From assembly GCF_000021645.1 (NCBI RefSeq), contig NC_011661.1:1791561-1855560 (forward strand): 64,000 nt of DNA, read 5' to 3'. Positions within the stretch are counted from its first letter, which is position 1; every line of letters starts with the position of its first letter. The position numbers were made by a program, and so were the translations under genes. The stretch is from Dictyoglomus turgidum DSM 6724 (GTDB lineage Bacteria > Dictyoglomota > Dictyoglomia > Dictyoglomales > Dictyoglomaceae). Of this stretch, positions 17,386-27,476 are shown piece after piece. The notes below the pieces were generated by a model. It did not search any database. It was not told the origin of the DNA and was given only the letters and a program-made list of their open reading frames with translations.

Positions 17386-18381
17386 CTACTTCTTTCTCAG
17401 CTCTTTCCAGATTCTATCTTTCACTTCTTTTACCTTTAATACTTCATAAGCCTTTTCTCCAGCTTTCTTAAACGCCTCAAGATCAATATCCTTTGTAGGG
17501 ACGATTACCATACCCTTTTCTTGTATTAACTTCTTTACTTCTTCTTCTCTCTGGAACACAACCTTGGTTGTTTCAAGTCCTGCCTTATCGCATTCTTCTT
17601 CTAAGATCTTCTGATAAGTAGGTGGCAAGCTTCTAAACCATTTAGCACTAACAACCTCAAAGTTAATAAGGAGAATATGTCTAGTTTCATTCACATACTT
17701 TAATACTTCATAAAGTCTCATTCCTGGTATGTTGTTATATACTAGCTCTACACCATCTATAGCCTTTTGCTGGAGAGCAGGATAAACATCTCCAAAAGCA
17801 AGAGCAACTGGCGTTGCTCCAAGAGCTCTGATAGATTCTTGCCAAACTGGAGTTCCAGGAGTTCTTATTCTAAGACCCTTTAAATCCTCGGGCTTTTTAA
17901 TGGGTTTATTAGTCATAAAATGTCTGAATCCTTGAATCCAAGTAAAAGAAAGTACCTTAAAGCCATATTTCTCCTCAAGGGTCTTTAACCAATTATGTAC
18001 TGTTGGCATCTTCTTTAACTTTGCCACCTCTTCAGGACTGTCCACAAAGTAAGGGCAATTCATAACACCAATTTCTGGCAAATACATAGCCATTCTTGCA
18101 GCATCGGTGTTCTGCCCTACATTAGCTCCCTGTCTAATCTGCTCCAATATATCCTCTTCAACTCCTAATTGAGCACTATGATAAACCTCAATTTTTAAGC
18201 CACCTTTTGTTCTTTCTTCAACAGCTTTTGCCCACTTCAAGAATCCTTCATGATATGGATCAAGAGGGGAAAGAACGTGGTTAAACTTTAAAACAAACTG
18301 ACGAGTTTGAGCAGAAAGTGGTACAGCAAAAAGAAGTATAATTAGAGATGCTAACATCAAAAACCTTTTAAAACTTTTCAT
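17386..18381 (-). CDS. dctP: TRAP transporter solute-binding protein DctP
   Basis: The 331-residue protein starts with a signal peptide (MKSFKRFLMLASLIILLFAV then PLSAQ). The mature part matches the DctP/SiaP fold, with LKFNHVLSPLDPYHEG at the N-terminus. The block LKGLRIRTPGTPVWQES near residue 165 includes the Arg that normally salt-bridges the carboxylate of the ligand. It is lodged upstream of dctQM and downstream of a 2-hydroxyacid dehydrogenase, so the ligand is probably a sugar acid or similar organic acid. Assignment to the family is secure; the ligand is inference. Confidence 0.93.
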   Translation of the reverse strand: MKSFKRFLMLASLIILLFAVPLSAQTRQFVLKFNHVLSPLDPYHEGFLKWAKAVEERTKGGLKIEVYHSAQLGVEEDILEQIRQGANVGQNTDAARMAMYLPEIGVMNCPYFVDSPEEVAKLKKMPTVHNWLKTLEEKYGFKVLSFTWIQGFRHFMTNKPIKKPEDLKGLRIRTPGTPVWQESIRALGATPVALAFGDVYPALQQKAIDGVELVYNNIPGMRLYEVLKYVNETRHILLINFEVVSAKWFRSLPPTYQKILEEECDKAGLETTKVVFQREEEVKKLIQEKGMVIVPTKDIDLEAFKKAGEKAYEVLKVKEVKDRIWKELRKK

Positions 18382-18481
18382 TCCTTTAAAACCTCCCCTT
18401 TTAAGAAATTATTTTCAAAAATTCCCAAAAAACCCTTAAAAAGCTTATAACTATTTCTTTCCCTTCCTCTCACCTCCTAAC

Positions 18482-19438
18482 TTAACATACTCTATATAAG
18501 GGCTCTTTACCCTTTAAAGCTAATACAAGATTTTCAACCGCTATTCTTGCCATATTTATAACCGCCTCTTCGGTATGAGCACCTATATGCGAAGTAACCA
18601 CCACGTTATCAAGTTTAAGAAGAGGTGAATTTATGGGAGGTTCATTCTCAAAGACATCTAATCCAGCCCCTAAAATTCTTCCCTCTTTTAAAAATTTATA
18701 TAGTGCCTCTTCATCAATGATCCCACCACGAGAAGTATTTATAATCACTGCATTCCTTTTCAACATATTAAGTTCTCTCTCAGAAATCATATGATATGTT
18801 TCATTAGTTAAAGGGACATGTATAGTAATTACATCAGACTTTTCAAGAAGCTCTTGTAAAGTTACATAAAAGATCTTTTCCCTTGAAGCCCATTCATAGT
18901 CGGGATATTTATCAAAACATAAAACCCTCAGATTAAATCCTCTTAAAAGCTCAACTACTCTCTTCCCAATGCTTCCTGTGCCTATAACTCCTAAGGTTTT
19001 CTCACTTAATTCATTTCCTATAAATCTATTCCAGTTCCCTCCCCTAGTTTTCTTGTCAGAAAGATTTATCTTTCTCAAAACATTTATAATCAAACCAACC
19101 GTAAGTTCAGCCACAGCGTTACTGTTTACTCCTGGAGTATTTGTAACCACAATATTTCTCCTCTTGGATTCTTCCAAATCAATATTATCTACTCCTACAC
19201 CATACTTTGATATTACCTTTAATTTATTAGCATTCTTTAAAACCTCAGATGTTACAGGATCAATCCCCACAATAAGCCCATCCAAGTCTTTTACTAACTC
19301 CTTCATCTCCTCCTCAGTTAACACTCTTCCCAAAGGATTAATTATTACCTCTATCTCTTCTTTCCTGAAAATTTCCTCAAATCTATCTTTTACTTTTTCA
19401 AAACTTCTTGGAGTAATAAGCACTTTGAACAAAAACAT
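18482..19438 (-). CDS. NAD-dependent 2-hydroxyacid dehydrogenase (phosphoglycerate dehydrogenase-like)
   Basis: The 318-residue protein has the GVIGTGSIGKRV dinucleotide motif near residue 148 and the catalytic triad of the family: Arg in NTSRGGIIDE near 232, a Glu near 261 and His in SHIGAHTEEA near 283. It lacks the regulatory ACT domain of SerA. Its place between rpiR and dctP suggests a catabolic 2-hydroxyacid or 2-ketoacid step rather than serine synthesis. The ATG start lies only about 2 nt after the SD GGGAG; a TTG two codons later (19432) is better spaced and may be the real start. Confidence 0.88.
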   Translation of the reverse strand: MFLFKVLITPRSFEKVKDRFEEIFRKEEIEVIINPLGRVLTEEEMKELVKDLDGLIVGIDPVTSEVLKNANKLKVISKYGVGVDNIDLEESKRRNIVVTNTPGVNSNAVAELTVGLIINVLRKINLSDKKTRGGNWNRFIGNELSEKTLGVIGTGSIGKRVVELLRGFNLRVLCFDKYPDYEWASREKIFYVTLQELLEKSDVITIHVPLTNETYHMISERELNMLKRNAVIINTSRGGIIDEEALYKFLKEGRILGAGLDVFENEPPINSPLLKLDNVVVTSHIGAHTEEAVINMARIAVENLVLALKGKEPLYRVC

Positions 19439-19450
19439 CTCTCCCTTCTT

Positions 19451-20296
19451 TTAAAATCTTTTAGGAACAATTGCTTCCCTTGTCAACTTCAGGTTTTCAA
19501 TCATTTTGTCTAATCTTTTTAAGGCTACGCCTATATACAAAGTATCTATAATAGAAAGTTGAGCTATCCTTGCAGAAGTACTCTCCGTTCTATAAAAGGT
19601 TTCTTCAGAAGAAACCGAGAGCTTTATGTCAAGAACCCTATCAAGAGGGGTTTTCGCATAATGAGTAATTCCAATTGTAGTAGCACCTCTATTTTTGGCA
19701 AGTTCCAAAGCCTCAAAAATATCTTTACTACTTCCTGATGCCGATATCCCTATAACCACATCCTGAGGTTCAAGGATACTTGCAGACATTGCCATCATAT
19801 GGCTATCTATATAAGCCACGGTAGGAATTCCAGTTTTCATAAATTTATGCTGAGCATCAAGGGCTACAGGTCCCGATCCTCCAACTCCATATATCTGAAG
19901 TTGTCTTGCATTCAAAATAGCATCAATTGCTCTTTCGATTTCTTTTACAGAAATGACATTTAACGTAGACTCCATTGCCCTTATATTCGCCGAGAAAACT
20001 TTTTTAAGAATTGTTTCCAAATCGTCTCCCTCTTGTACTGCTTGATGTACAGTCTTAATAGGTTGAATTTTCTCCGTTGCAAGAGCAATCTTTAATTCTT
20101 GAAAACCTCTAAGCCCAAGTTTTTTGCACATTCTCACTATAGTTGCTTCACTTACTCCTATTCTTTCGGCAAGTTCTGTGATTGGAAGATGAAGAACTTC
20201 CTGCCAACGAGCTAAAATATAATTTGCTACTTTTTCTTCCGAATCTCTAAAGCTCTCTTTTTGTTCCTTTATCTTCTCAAGAATACTATTATCCAT
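19451..20296 (-). CDS. RpiR-family transcriptional regulator (HTH plus SIS domain)
   Basis: The 281-residue protein has an N-terminal RpiR helix-turn-helix (TELAERIGVSEATIVRMCKK near residues 40-60) and a SIS sugar-phosphate-binding domain (GVGGSGPVALDAQHKF near 137, VIGISASGSSKDI near 182). Members sense phosphorylated sugars. It is the first gene of the 2-HAD-dctPQM-SDR series and is preceded by two near-identical 17-bp sites that could be its operator. It probably controls the operon, either as repressor or activator. Confidence 0.92.
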   Translation of the reverse strand: MDNSILEKIKEQKESFRDSEEKVANYILARWQEVLHLPITELAERIGVSEATIVRMCKKLGLRGFQELKIALATEKIQPIKTVHQAVQEGDDLETILKKVFSANIRAMESTLNVISVKEIERAIDAILNARQLQIYGVGGSGPVALDAQHKFMKTGIPTVAYIDSHMMAMSASILEPQDVVIGISASGSSKDIFEALELAKNRGATTIGITHYAKTPLDRVLDIKLSVSSEETFYRTESTSARIAQLSIIDTLYIGVALKRLDKMIENLKLTREAIVPKRF

Positions 20297-20307
20297 TTTG
20301 TTCCCCC

Positions 20308-20372
20308 TAAGAAAAAATTTTACATTTTATAAAAATTTCCTTTTAAAATTTCTTTTAAGAAAAATTTTTACA
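20308..20372. promoter_or_regulatory. Pair of 17-bp direct repeats upstream of rpiR (candidate operator)
   Basis: TAAGAAAAAATTTTACA (20308-20324) and TAAGAAAAATTTTTACA (20356-20372) differ at one base and start 48 bp apart. They lie 12-76 bp upstream of the rpiR start, where its promoter should be. RpiR-family operators often contain A-tract/T-tract dyads of the GAAA-TTTC kind. AT richness makes chance resemblance possible. Confidence 0.45.
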
Positions 20373-20510
20373 AAAATAAAAAATTAAAGTATATTTCTAT
20401 GTTTAATTATAATATTATAGGGTGTAAAAATGTCAATAGAGTTATAAGATGAAAATTTTCTACAAAAGACCGGTAAAAAATTACTAATAGGAATCAAAAA
20501 CAAAAAACTT

Positions 20511-21299
20511 TTATAGATAACTCATTATCCTTCTTGTAGTTTCCATTAATTTAGAAACATATTCTTCTGGCTTCATCTTCTCGTATTCTGGCCTTACTAC
20601 CTCGGGAACAATATACCCATTAAATCCCCCATCTCTTAAATAAGTTAAAATCTGAACTAAAGGAATAACCCCTTCGCCTGGAAAAACTTGCTGATTTTCT
20701 TTTAGATAATATCTTGGAACGTTTTCTGCATCCTTTAAAAAAACAAATTTTATTTGAGAAAAATCCTTATCTCTAAATACATCAAAATCTTCTCCACCTA
20801 AGTAAAAATGAAAAGTATCAAAAGCTAAACTTAATCTTTCCCTCTCTTTTATTAAGTTCAAAACCTTATAAGCTTTACTTAAAGTGTTAACTACTGAGAA
20901 AGCATTTATCCTTATTACTATTAGCAAATCAATCTTTGATAAAGACCTTGAAAGATTTTTTGCAAACATCTCCAAAGCCACATTAAAGCTTATATTAGAG
21001 GGCTTCTCACAAGGATTAATAAGGAGAAAAGGAAGGTCTAATTCTTTTGAAAGCTCATAAATTTCTAAAATCTCCTTATTTTCTCCTTCTAAAGGGAGTT
21101 TGAAATCATGAGAGATTAACAAAGGCTTTATATCATTTCGTAGCAAAATATCCTTTATTTTCTCCTTATCATTCCCCTTTAAAAAATTGACCAATTTGTG
21201 ATGATCAAAAATTATAAGTTTTGAATATTCCTTTATCAAATCTATTTCTTCTGTTAAAGAAAGACTTATCAAATTACTTCCTGTCCAGACTATCTCCAT
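20511..21299 (-). CDS. Sugar phosphate isomerase/epimerase-like TIM-barrel protein
   Basis: This 262-residue protein has the pattern of the xylose isomerase-like (AP endonuclease family 2) barrel. LSLAFDTFHFYLGGEDF near residue 160 and GEGVIPLVQILTYLRDGGFNGYIVPEV near 210-240 contain the His, Asp and Glu positions expected for the metal site. It is somewhat shorter and more diverged than typical family members. It lies 213 bp upstream of rpiR on the same strand and may belong to the same catabolic cluster, but the gap suggests separate transcription of the two parts. The substrate is unknown. Confidence 0.75.
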   Translation of the reverse strand: MEIVWTGSNLISLSLTEEIDLIKEYSKLIIFDHHKLVNFLKGNDKEKIKDILLRNDIKPLLISHDFKLPLEGENKEILEIYELSKELDLPFLLINPCEKPSNISFNVALEMFAKNLSRSLSKIDLLIVIRINAFSVVNTLSKAYKVLNLIKERERLSLAFDTFHFYLGGEDFDVFRDKDFSQIKFVFLKDAENVPRYYLKENQQVFPGEGVIPLVQILTYLRDGGFNGYIVPEVVRPEYEKMKPEEYVSKLMETTRRIMSYL

Positions 21300-21349
21300 A
21301 CTTTTTATTCCCCCTTCTCAATATTCATATATCTAATTCTAACACATTC

Positions 21350-21378
21350 TTGTCACAGACCTTATTCTATGCTAAACT
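21350..21378 (+). promoter_or_regulatory. Promoter of the small-ORF/NrpR-like operon
   Basis: TTGTCA (21350-21355) and TAAACT (21373-21378) are 17 bp apart, with TGC just before the -10 as in an extended -10 element. The first gene starts 51 bp downstream, preceded by AAGGAGGT. Confidence 0.65.
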
Positions 21379-21429
21379 ATCCAAGGCACAATATAAAAAC
21401 TACAATAAACAAGGAGGTAAGAGATAGAA

Positions 21430-21612
21430 ATGAGAAAACCGGAAGAAATAAGACAATTAATACAAGAATTAAGTGACTATAAACATTCAAAATTATTAGA
21501 TAGCTTTGGCCCAGAGTATATAAGGAGAGAAACAGCCCAAAGAATAATCTCTGTATTAAGGTGGGTTCTTGAAGATCCTGCAGTACAAATTAATTTAAAG
21601 AAAGAACAATAA
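21430..21612 (+). CDS. Small protein of unknown function (60 aa)
   Basis: I do not recognise this protein. It is mostly helical and charged (PEEIRQLIQELSDYKHSKLL and ETAQRIISVLRWVLEDPAVQ) and has no Cys, signal peptide or membrane segment. It has a good promoter and a strong AAGGAGGT site upstream, and it is followed 19 bp later by a second small ORF with its own AGGAGG site. That supports real translation. It may form a complex with the next protein or with the NrpR-like regulator downstream, but this is only positional inference. Confidence 0.7.
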   Translation: MRKPEEIRQLIQELSDYKHSKLLDSFGPEYIRRETAQRIISVLRWVLEDPAVQINLKKEQ

Positions 21613-21631
21613 TAATTAGGAGGAGCTTATA

Positions 21632-21895
21632 TTGAAAAAGGGATTCAAATCTACCTTTGATTGGGAAGAAAAATTAATTGCCTTTTATTATACAGCTCTT
21701 GAGAATTATGTTGAGAAATTGGAACTTTCCGATAGGTTAAAAGATGAATTTGACGAGGAAGTAGATAGTGATGATTTAATGATTCTCGCTCAATTCCTTG
21801 CTTTAGCTACTAAAAAATTCTTACAACAAGAAGGTTGGCTAAAGCAAGAAGACGATTTTGATCTCTTCTTTCCCCCATCTCCATACATACATTAA
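21632..21895 (+). CDS. Small acidic protein of unknown function (87 aa)
   Basis: I do not recognise this protein. It is acidic and helical (ALENYVEKLELSDRLKDEFDEEV then SDDLMILAQFLALATKKFLQQ) with an aromatic/proline tail (FDLFFPPSPYIH). It starts with TTG, with AGGAGG upstream. The stop is 10 bp before the NrpR-like gene, so the three genes form one unit. No membrane segment or metal motif is present. Confidence 0.7.
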   Translation: MKKGFKSTFDWEEKLIAFYYTALENYVEKLELSDRLKDEFDEEVDSDDLMILAQFLALATKKFLQQEGWLKQEDDFDLFFPPSPYIH

Positions 21896-21905
21896 ATAAA
21901 GAGCA

Positions 21906-22898
21906 ATGAATAAGGATATTGAAAGAAAAGTTATTGCCATCCTTGAGATACTCAACAACTATAACGAGCCTGTTGGTGCTAATACCATATCAGAAAAGCT
22001 TTTGGAGAAAGGTATAGAGCTAAGTGATAGAGCTGTGAGATATCACTTAAAAATAATGGACGAACGGGGACTAACAAAAGTAGTAGGAAAAAAGGGAAGA
22101 CTTATAACAGAGAAGGGCAGAGAAGAGATTAAAAAGGCTTTAATAGCTGATAAGTTAGGCTTTATTATAAGCAAAATAGAAAATCTTGCTTATCAAGTTA
22201 CCCTTGATAGATCTACAGGGAAGGGGAAAGTAATTCTAAACCTCTCTATTATTCCTAAAAAAGATCTCCAAAAATCTTTAAATATAATGAAAGATATACT
22301 TAAAAAGGGCTATGGGATAAGTGAGAAAATCATTATTTTTGATAAAAAAGAGGAGGAAATAATTCCAGGGGTAATAGTCCCTGAAAAATCTGTAATTTTA
22401 GGAACTGTTTGTAGCGTAACCATCCATGGTGTCCTTATAAAAAATGGCATTCCTGTGAATGCAAAGTTCGCAGGAGTTTTAGAAGTAAAAGATCATGAAC
22501 CTACAAGATTCTTAGAAGCAATCACCTACAATGGTTCAACTCTTGATCCTTTAGAAATATTCATAAAAAGTAAGATGACTTCTATTTCTTCAGTGGTAAA
22601 AAAGAAAGAAGGAAGAGTTCTCGCTACTTTTAGGGAAATACCTAATTCTGCTCGGGAGGATGCTCAAAATATAATTGAAGAGCTAAAAGAAATAGATATA
22701 AAAGGCAAAATCTACTTAGGAAAACCCAATCAAGAACTTTTTGGTGTTCCTGTTACTCAAGGAACCTCAGCCCTTGTAATAGTGGGGGGGTTAAATCCTA
22801 TTGCTGGCATAATAGAAGCAGATATTGAGGCAGAAAATAAAGCCATGAGTATACTCTATAACTATGAAGATCTTAAGCCTATAAAAGACTATATTTAG
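21906..22898 (+). CDS. NrpR-like transcriptional regulator (winged helix plus one DUF128/NRD domain)
   Basis: Residues 1-75 form a winged helix (NTISEKLLEKGIELSDRAVRYH then MDERGLTKVVGKKGRLIT). Residues about 85-325 match the NRD (DUF128) domain, ending VTQGTSALVIVGGLNPIAGIIEA. NrpR is the nitrogen repressor of methanogens, where it binds 2-oxoglutarate; most archaeal versions have two NRD copies and this one has one. The gene converges on argH with a 4-bp overlap, next to the large arginine/carbamoyl phosphate operon, which fits nitrogen control. No target operator could be identified by eye. Family assignment is fairly sure, ligand and targets are inference. Confidence 0.85.
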   Translation: MNKDIERKVIAILEILNNYNEPVGANTISEKLLEKGIELSDRAVRYHLKIMDERGLTKVVGKKGRLITEKGREEIKKALIADKLGFIISKIENLAYQVTLDRSTGKGKVILNLSIIPKKDLQKSLNIMKDILKKGYGISEKIIIFDKKEEEIIPGVIVPEKSVILGTVCSVTIHGVLIKNGIPVNAKFAGVLEVKDHEPTRFLEAITYNGSTLDPLEIFIKSKMTSISSVVKKKEGRVLATFREIPNSAREDAQNIIEELKEIDIKGKIYLGKPNQELFGVPVTQGTSALVIVGGLNPIAGIIEADIEAENKAMSILYNYEDLKPIKDYI

Positions 22899-24334
22899 TA
22901 AAGTCCTTCTAACAACTTCGCTAAATCAGGTAAATTATTTCTCAAAATATTCCATTTTTCAATTGTATTTTTCATTTCTTCCCTTCTCTTTTTAATTACT
23001 TCTCTATTTATATCTGGATTAGGACTTCCATAGGTTTTCTTAAATTTTAAACTGCTTTCTGGAGTTAATAAACTAAATACACTCTCATCAAAAAGATCCG
23101 AAAAACGCCTCCAATCTTCAAGAGAAAGATCTCTAAATTTTTTATTATTTTCCTCACAAAATCTAACTATCTCTCCTACAACTTTATGTGCTTCCCTAAA
23201 TGGCATACCTTTTAGCACAAGATATTCAGCTATGTCAGTAGCAAAAAGAAAATCCTCAGAGGAAAACCTATACATCCCATCAATATTGAATTCAATATGA
23301 GATAAAAACCCAGTCCAAACTTTTAATGTTATCTTTAGTTCATCCACAGAAGAAAATAAAGATGGTTTATCTTCCTGCAAATCTCTATTATAACTTAAAG
23401 GTAACCCTTTCACCACAGTAAACATATTTACAAGGTTTCCTATAACCTTTCCAGTTTTTCCCCTTGTAAGTTCTGCTACATCAGGATTTCTTTTTTGAGG
23501 CATCATACTACTTCCTGTAGAGTACTCTTCAGGAAGTCTTATAAAAGAAAATTCCTTAGTTGACCAAAGAATTATCTCTTCAGCAAGGCGAGAAAGATGA
23601 GTATACACAAGAGCCGAGAAGAAAAGGAATTCGAGCACAAAATCTCTATCAGACACAGCATCCATACTATTATCAGAGATCTTTGAGAATCTTAAAAGCT
23701 TTGCAGTATACTCTCTATCAAGAGGAATATTACTCCCTGCAAGAGCACCAGAGCCAAGAGGCATAACATCAATCCTCTTATATATATCTTCTAACCTCTC
23801 CAAATCTCTGCTAAACATAGCATCATAAGCTAAAAAATAATGAGCAAGAGTTACAGGCTGAGCCTGCTGAAGATGAGTGTATCCTGGCATAGGTACGTTT
23901 ATAAATTTCTCTGAAAGATCAAAAAGGACTTTTCTTAAATCTATTAGTAACTCCGCTATATTACAAGCTTCTTCCTTTAGATAAAGTCTCAAATCAAGAA
24001 CTACCTGATCATTTCTACTTCTTCCTGTATGAATTTTTTTGCCTATATCTCCAATTTTCTTAGTCAAATTTTCCTCAATAAAGGTATGAACATCTTCGCT
24101 ATCTCTTATTAAATCAGGATTATTTAGAATTTCAAGATAAAGATTTTTAATCTCCTTTTTCAGAGTTTTTAATTCCTCTTCTGAAATAACTCCAATTTTA
24201 TTAAGCATAATTACATGGGCAAGGGTACCTGTAAGATCTGCCTTCCATAGTCTTTTATCAAAGTCAAGTGAATATGTAAAATCTTCTACCGTTTTATCTA
24301 ACGGCTTTCTCCAGCGGCTTCCCCAGAGAGCCAT
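22895..24334 (-). CDS. argH: Argininosuccinate lyase
   Basis: The 479-residue protein has the fumarase/ArgH signature [12 protein letters not shown] near residue 275, [10 protein letters not shown] near 108 and [12 protein letters not shown] near 155. It cleaves argininosuccinate to arginine and fumarate, the last step of arginine synthesis. The ATG start lies inside the end of carB (37-bp overlap) behind GAGGAGGA, so it is translated from the same message. It is the last gene of the operon. The N-terminus [12 protein letters not shown] matches the usual MKLWGGRF start of the family. Confidence 0.97.
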   Translation of the reverse strand: MALWGSRWRKPLDKTVEDFTYSLDFDKRLWKADLTGTLAHVIMLNKIGVISEEELKTLKKEIKNLYLEILNNPDLIRDSEDVHTFIEENLTKKIGDIGKKIHTGRSRNDQVVLDLRLYLKEEACNIAELLIDLRKVLFDLSEKFINVPMPGYTHLQQAQPVTLAHYFLAYDAMFSRDLERLEDIYKRIDVMPLGSGALAGSNIPLDREYTAKLLRFSKISDNSMDAVSDRDFVLEFLFFSALVYTHLSRLAEEIILWSTKEFSFIRLPEEYSTGSSMMPQKRNPDVAELTRGKTGKVIGNLVNMFTVVKGLPLSYNRDLQEDKPSLFSSVDELKITLKVWTGFLSHIEFNIDGMYRFSSEDFLFATDIAEYLVLKGMPFREAHKVVGEIVRFCEENNKKFRDLSLEDWRRFSDLFDESVFSLLTPESSLKFKKTYGSPNPDINREVIKKRREEMKNTIEKWNILRNNLPDLAKLLEGLY

Positions 24335-27300
24335 ACTTCCTCCTCATAAAACTCCTGAATTGCTCTATAATCTATATCTTTATCTCCAAACTCCATAATC
24401 ATCTTTACCACCGCATTCCACATGTCTTCCGAAACAATACAAGAAAGTCCAATATCAAAACATGCCCTCCTCCATGGCTTGTCTTTATCGTTCACAGCCA
24501 CTACAAGGTCAAAATCATAATTAGTAAGAGTAGATAATTCGTCTCCTCTCATCTCTACCTTTGTAAAATCCTCATGATTTTCAAGAGAAAAGAGCTTAAA
24601 GCCTAATTTTTTTAATTCTTTCCATTTAGAAGGAATAACAGTGGTAACAAATATTTTACCCCCATTTATGGGAACTTTTACTCCACTAGCATATAGTGCC
24701 TTATAGAGAGCTTTAGACCATTCATAATCTATTCCCATAACCTCCCCTGTAGATCTCATTTCAGGACCAAGTTCTACTTCTGCACCCTTTATTTTTGTGA
24801 ATGAGAAAACAGGGGCTTTTACAGCATAATAATTGGGTTTAGGATAAAGTCCAGGTTTTAGCCCAAGCTCTCGCAGAGTATAACCAAGAGCAATTTTTGT
24901 AGCATATTTTACTAAAGGTAATTTTAAAGCTTTACTAAGATAAGGAATAGTTCTTGAGGCTCTTGGATTTGCCTCCAAGACATATACTTCTTCATCCTTA
25001 GAAGATATTACATACTGAATATTCAAAAGCCCCTTAACTTCAAGTCCAAGAGCTATTTTTGTGGAATAGTCTACAATTTTATCTACCACTTCCTGAGAGA
25101 GTGTATAATGAGGAAAAACAGTAGTACTATCTCCTGAATGAATACCAGCCCTCTCAATATGTTCCATAATCCCAGGAATAAATACTTCTTTTCCATCACA
25201 GAGAAGATCTACTTCCGCCTCTTTACCCACTATAAATTGATCCATCCACAAAGGTAAGATTATATCTTTTCTTTCAAAATAACTTTCTAAATCTTCCATA
25301 TTGTAAACAATAATCATAGCCCTTCCACCAAGCACATAAGATGGCCTCAAGAGTACTGGAAATCCAATTTCCTCTATTACCTCCTTGGCTTCATTAATAT
25401 TTCTTATATAAAATCCTTTAGGTCTTGGGATTTTATTTTTTCTTAGGAATCTATCAAATTTTTCTCTATCTTCTGCAAGATCTATGCTCTTTTGAGATGT
25501 TCCAAGGAGGTAAAAACCTCTTTTTTCAAGATTCTTTGATAAATTAATAGCGGTTTGGCCTCCAAATTGGGAGAGGAACCCAAGAGGCTCTTCTTGCTCC
25601 ATAATGTTAGTAACATCCTCACTGGTCAGAGGCTCAAAATATAGTCGATCCGACATATCAAAATCAGTACTTAAAGTCTCTGGGTTATTGTTAATCATTA
25701 TGGACACCAAACCTTCTTCTTTAATAGCCTTTACAGCATGGACAGTGCAGTAATCAAACTCTATTCCCTGTCCTATTCTTATAGGACCGCTACCAAGCAC
25801 TACAACAGATCGTTGTGGGTTTTTCTGAGCCTCATTCTCCTCTTCATAAGTAGAGTAATAATAAGGAGTATTTGCAGAAAATTCTGCCGCACAAGTATCA
25901 ACTATCTTATAAACCGGAAAGATTTTATGGAGCCTTCTATAAGCAAAGATTTCATCTTTTGTAGCATTTAAGAAGCAAGAAAGATCATAGTCCCCAAACC
26001 CCATCTTTTTAAGTTCTCTAATTTCATCAGGAGAAAGCTCACTTAGACTTTTACCCTTATATTTCTTGGAGACCTCTATAAGGTTGTATATCTTGGTAAG
26101 GAAAAATTTATCTATCTTAGTTAATTCGTAAGCTTCATCTACCGTAAGACCCCTCATAAAGCCTTCAGCAAGTAAAAATAATCTCCTATCATCAGCCATT
26201 TTTAAATACTTTCTTATTTCATCATCGCTAAAATAAGAATACCTTCTATCAAAAAGCCCTGCATCAACCTCCAAAGACCTTAAAGCCTTCAGCAATGCCT
26301 CTTCGAAAGTTCTTCCAAGAGCCATAACTTCACCTGTGGCCTGCATTTGGGTGCCTAATCTTCTATCTTTAACTCTAAATTTCTCAAAAGCCCATCTTGG
26401 AATCTTTATCACCACATAATCCAGGGCAGGTTCAAAAGCTGCATAAGTTTCACCGGTTACAGGATTTTTTATTTCATCAAGAGTCTTTCCGAGAGCAATT
26501 TTGGCTGTGAGTCTTGCAATAGGAAAACCCGTAGCTTTAGACGCCAAAGCAGAGGACCTACTTACTCTTGGATTAACCTCAATCACATAATATTCCCTTT
26601 TATTAGGATTTAAAGCATATTGAATATTACATCCACCCTCAATTTTTAGTGCAGTAATTATTTTTAAAGAGGCTGTTCTCAGCATTTGATACTCTATGTC
26701 ATTAAGGGTCTGAGTTGGCGCAACCACAATACTGTCTCCTGTATGTATGCCCATAGGATCCACATTCTCCATACTACAAACAGTAATCACATTACCTTTT
26801 CTATCCCTCATTACCTCAAACTCAATTTCCTTCCATCCTACTACGCTTTTCTCAAGAAGGGCCTGGCTCACAGGACTCAATTTTAAACTTCTTAAAAGAG
26901 CCTTCTCAAATTCTTCAACGCTCTCTACAATTCCCCCACCAGTTCCTCCAAGGGTATAAGCGGGTCTAATGACAAGAGGTAATCCAATTATCTCAAGAGC
27001 TTTTCTCCCTTCCTCCATGGACCTTACAACCACACTTGGAAGTACAGGTTCTCCAATCTCTTCCATTCTCTTCCTAAAAAGTTCTCTATCTTCAGCCATA
27101 CTAATAGATTCAAGAGATGCTCCAAGAAGAGGAATACCATACTTTTCAAGTATTCCTATAGAGGCAAGCTCCATGGCAAGGTTTAAACCTGTCTGTCCGC
27201 CAAGAGTAGCAATTATGCCATCAGGTTTTTCTTTTTCTATGATTCTTTCTATCACTTCCGCAGTTATGGGTTCTATGTAGATTCTATCAGCCATCTCCCA

Positions 27301-27462
27301 ATCAGTCATTATAGTAGCAGGATTTGAATTGATAAGTACTACTTCAACCCCTTCTTCCTTCAAAGCCCTACAAGCCTGAGTACCGGAGTAGTCAAACTCT
27401 GCCGCTTGTCCTATCACTATAGGTCCTGAACCTATAACTAAAACCTTCTTATATTTACTCAA
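24298..27462 (-). CDS. carB: Carbamoyl-phosphate synthase large subunit
   Basis: The 1054-residue protein has the duplicated CarB structure: [20 protein letters not shown] at the N-terminus and [20 protein letters not shown] near residue 555 mark the two halves. Each half has ATP-grasp blocks ([12 protein letters not shown] near 710). The last 130 residues form the MGS-like allosteric domain. It makes carbamoyl phosphate from bicarbonate, ATP and ammonia delivered by CarA, for both arginine and pyrimidines. The start is TTG, 7 nt after GAGGTG. Placement in the arg operon suggests arginine control of this copy. Confidence 0.97.
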   Translation of the reverse strand: MSKYKKVLVIGSGPIVIGQAAEFDYSGTQACRALKEEGVEVVLINSNPATIMTDWEMADRIYIEPITAEVIERIIEKEKPDGIIATLGGQTGLNLAMELASIGILEKYGIPLLGASLESISMAEDRELFRKRMEEIGEPVLPSVVVRSMEEGRKALEIIGLPLVIRPAYTLGGTGGGIVESVEEFEKALLRSLKLSPVSQALLEKSVVGWKEIEFEVMRDRKGNVITVCSMENVDPMGIHTGDSIVVAPTQTLNDIEYQMLRTASLKIITALKIEGGCNIQYALNPNKREYYVIEVNPRVSRSSALASKATGFPIARLTAKIALGKTLDEIKNPVTGETYAAFEPALDYVVIKIPRWAFEKFRVKDRRLGTQMQATGEVMALGRTFEEALLKALRSLEVDAGLFDRRYSYFSDDEIRKYLKMADDRRLFLLAEGFMRGLTVDEAYELTKIDKFFLTKIYNLIEVSKKYKGKSLSELSPDEIRELKKMGFGDYDLSCFLNATKDEIFAYRRLHKIFPVYKIVDTCAAEFSANTPYYYSTYEEENEAQKNPQRSVVVLGSGPIRIGQGIEFDYCTVHAVKAIKEEGLVSIMINNNPETLSTDFDMSDRLYFEPLTSEDVTNIMEQEEPLGFLSQFGGQTAINLSKNLEKRGFYLLGTSQKSIDLAEDREKFDRFLRKNKIPRPKGFYIRNINEAKEVIEEIGFPVLLRPSYVLGGRAMIIVYNMEDLESYFERKDIILPLWMDQFIVGKEAEVDLLCDGKEVFIPGIMEHIERAGIHSGDSTTVFPHYTLSQEVVDKIVDYSTKIALGLEVKGLLNIQYVISSKDEEVYVLEANPRASRTIPYLSKALKLPLVKYATKIALGYTLRELGLKPGLYPKPNYYAVKAPVFSFTKIKGAEVELGPEMRSTGEVMGIDYEWSKALYKALYASGVKVPINGGKIFVTTVIPSKWKELKKLGFKLFSLENHEDFTKVEMRGDELSTLTNYDFDLVVAVNDKDKPWRRACFDIGLSCIVSEDMWNAVVKMIMEFGDKDIDYRAIQEFYEEEVWLSGEAAGESR

Positions 27463-27476
27463 TATATCTCACCTCA

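Noticed and set aside
26969-27280. Plus-strand frame opposite carB
   Set aside because: It is a reverse shadow of the first ATP-grasp half of carB without its own start signals.
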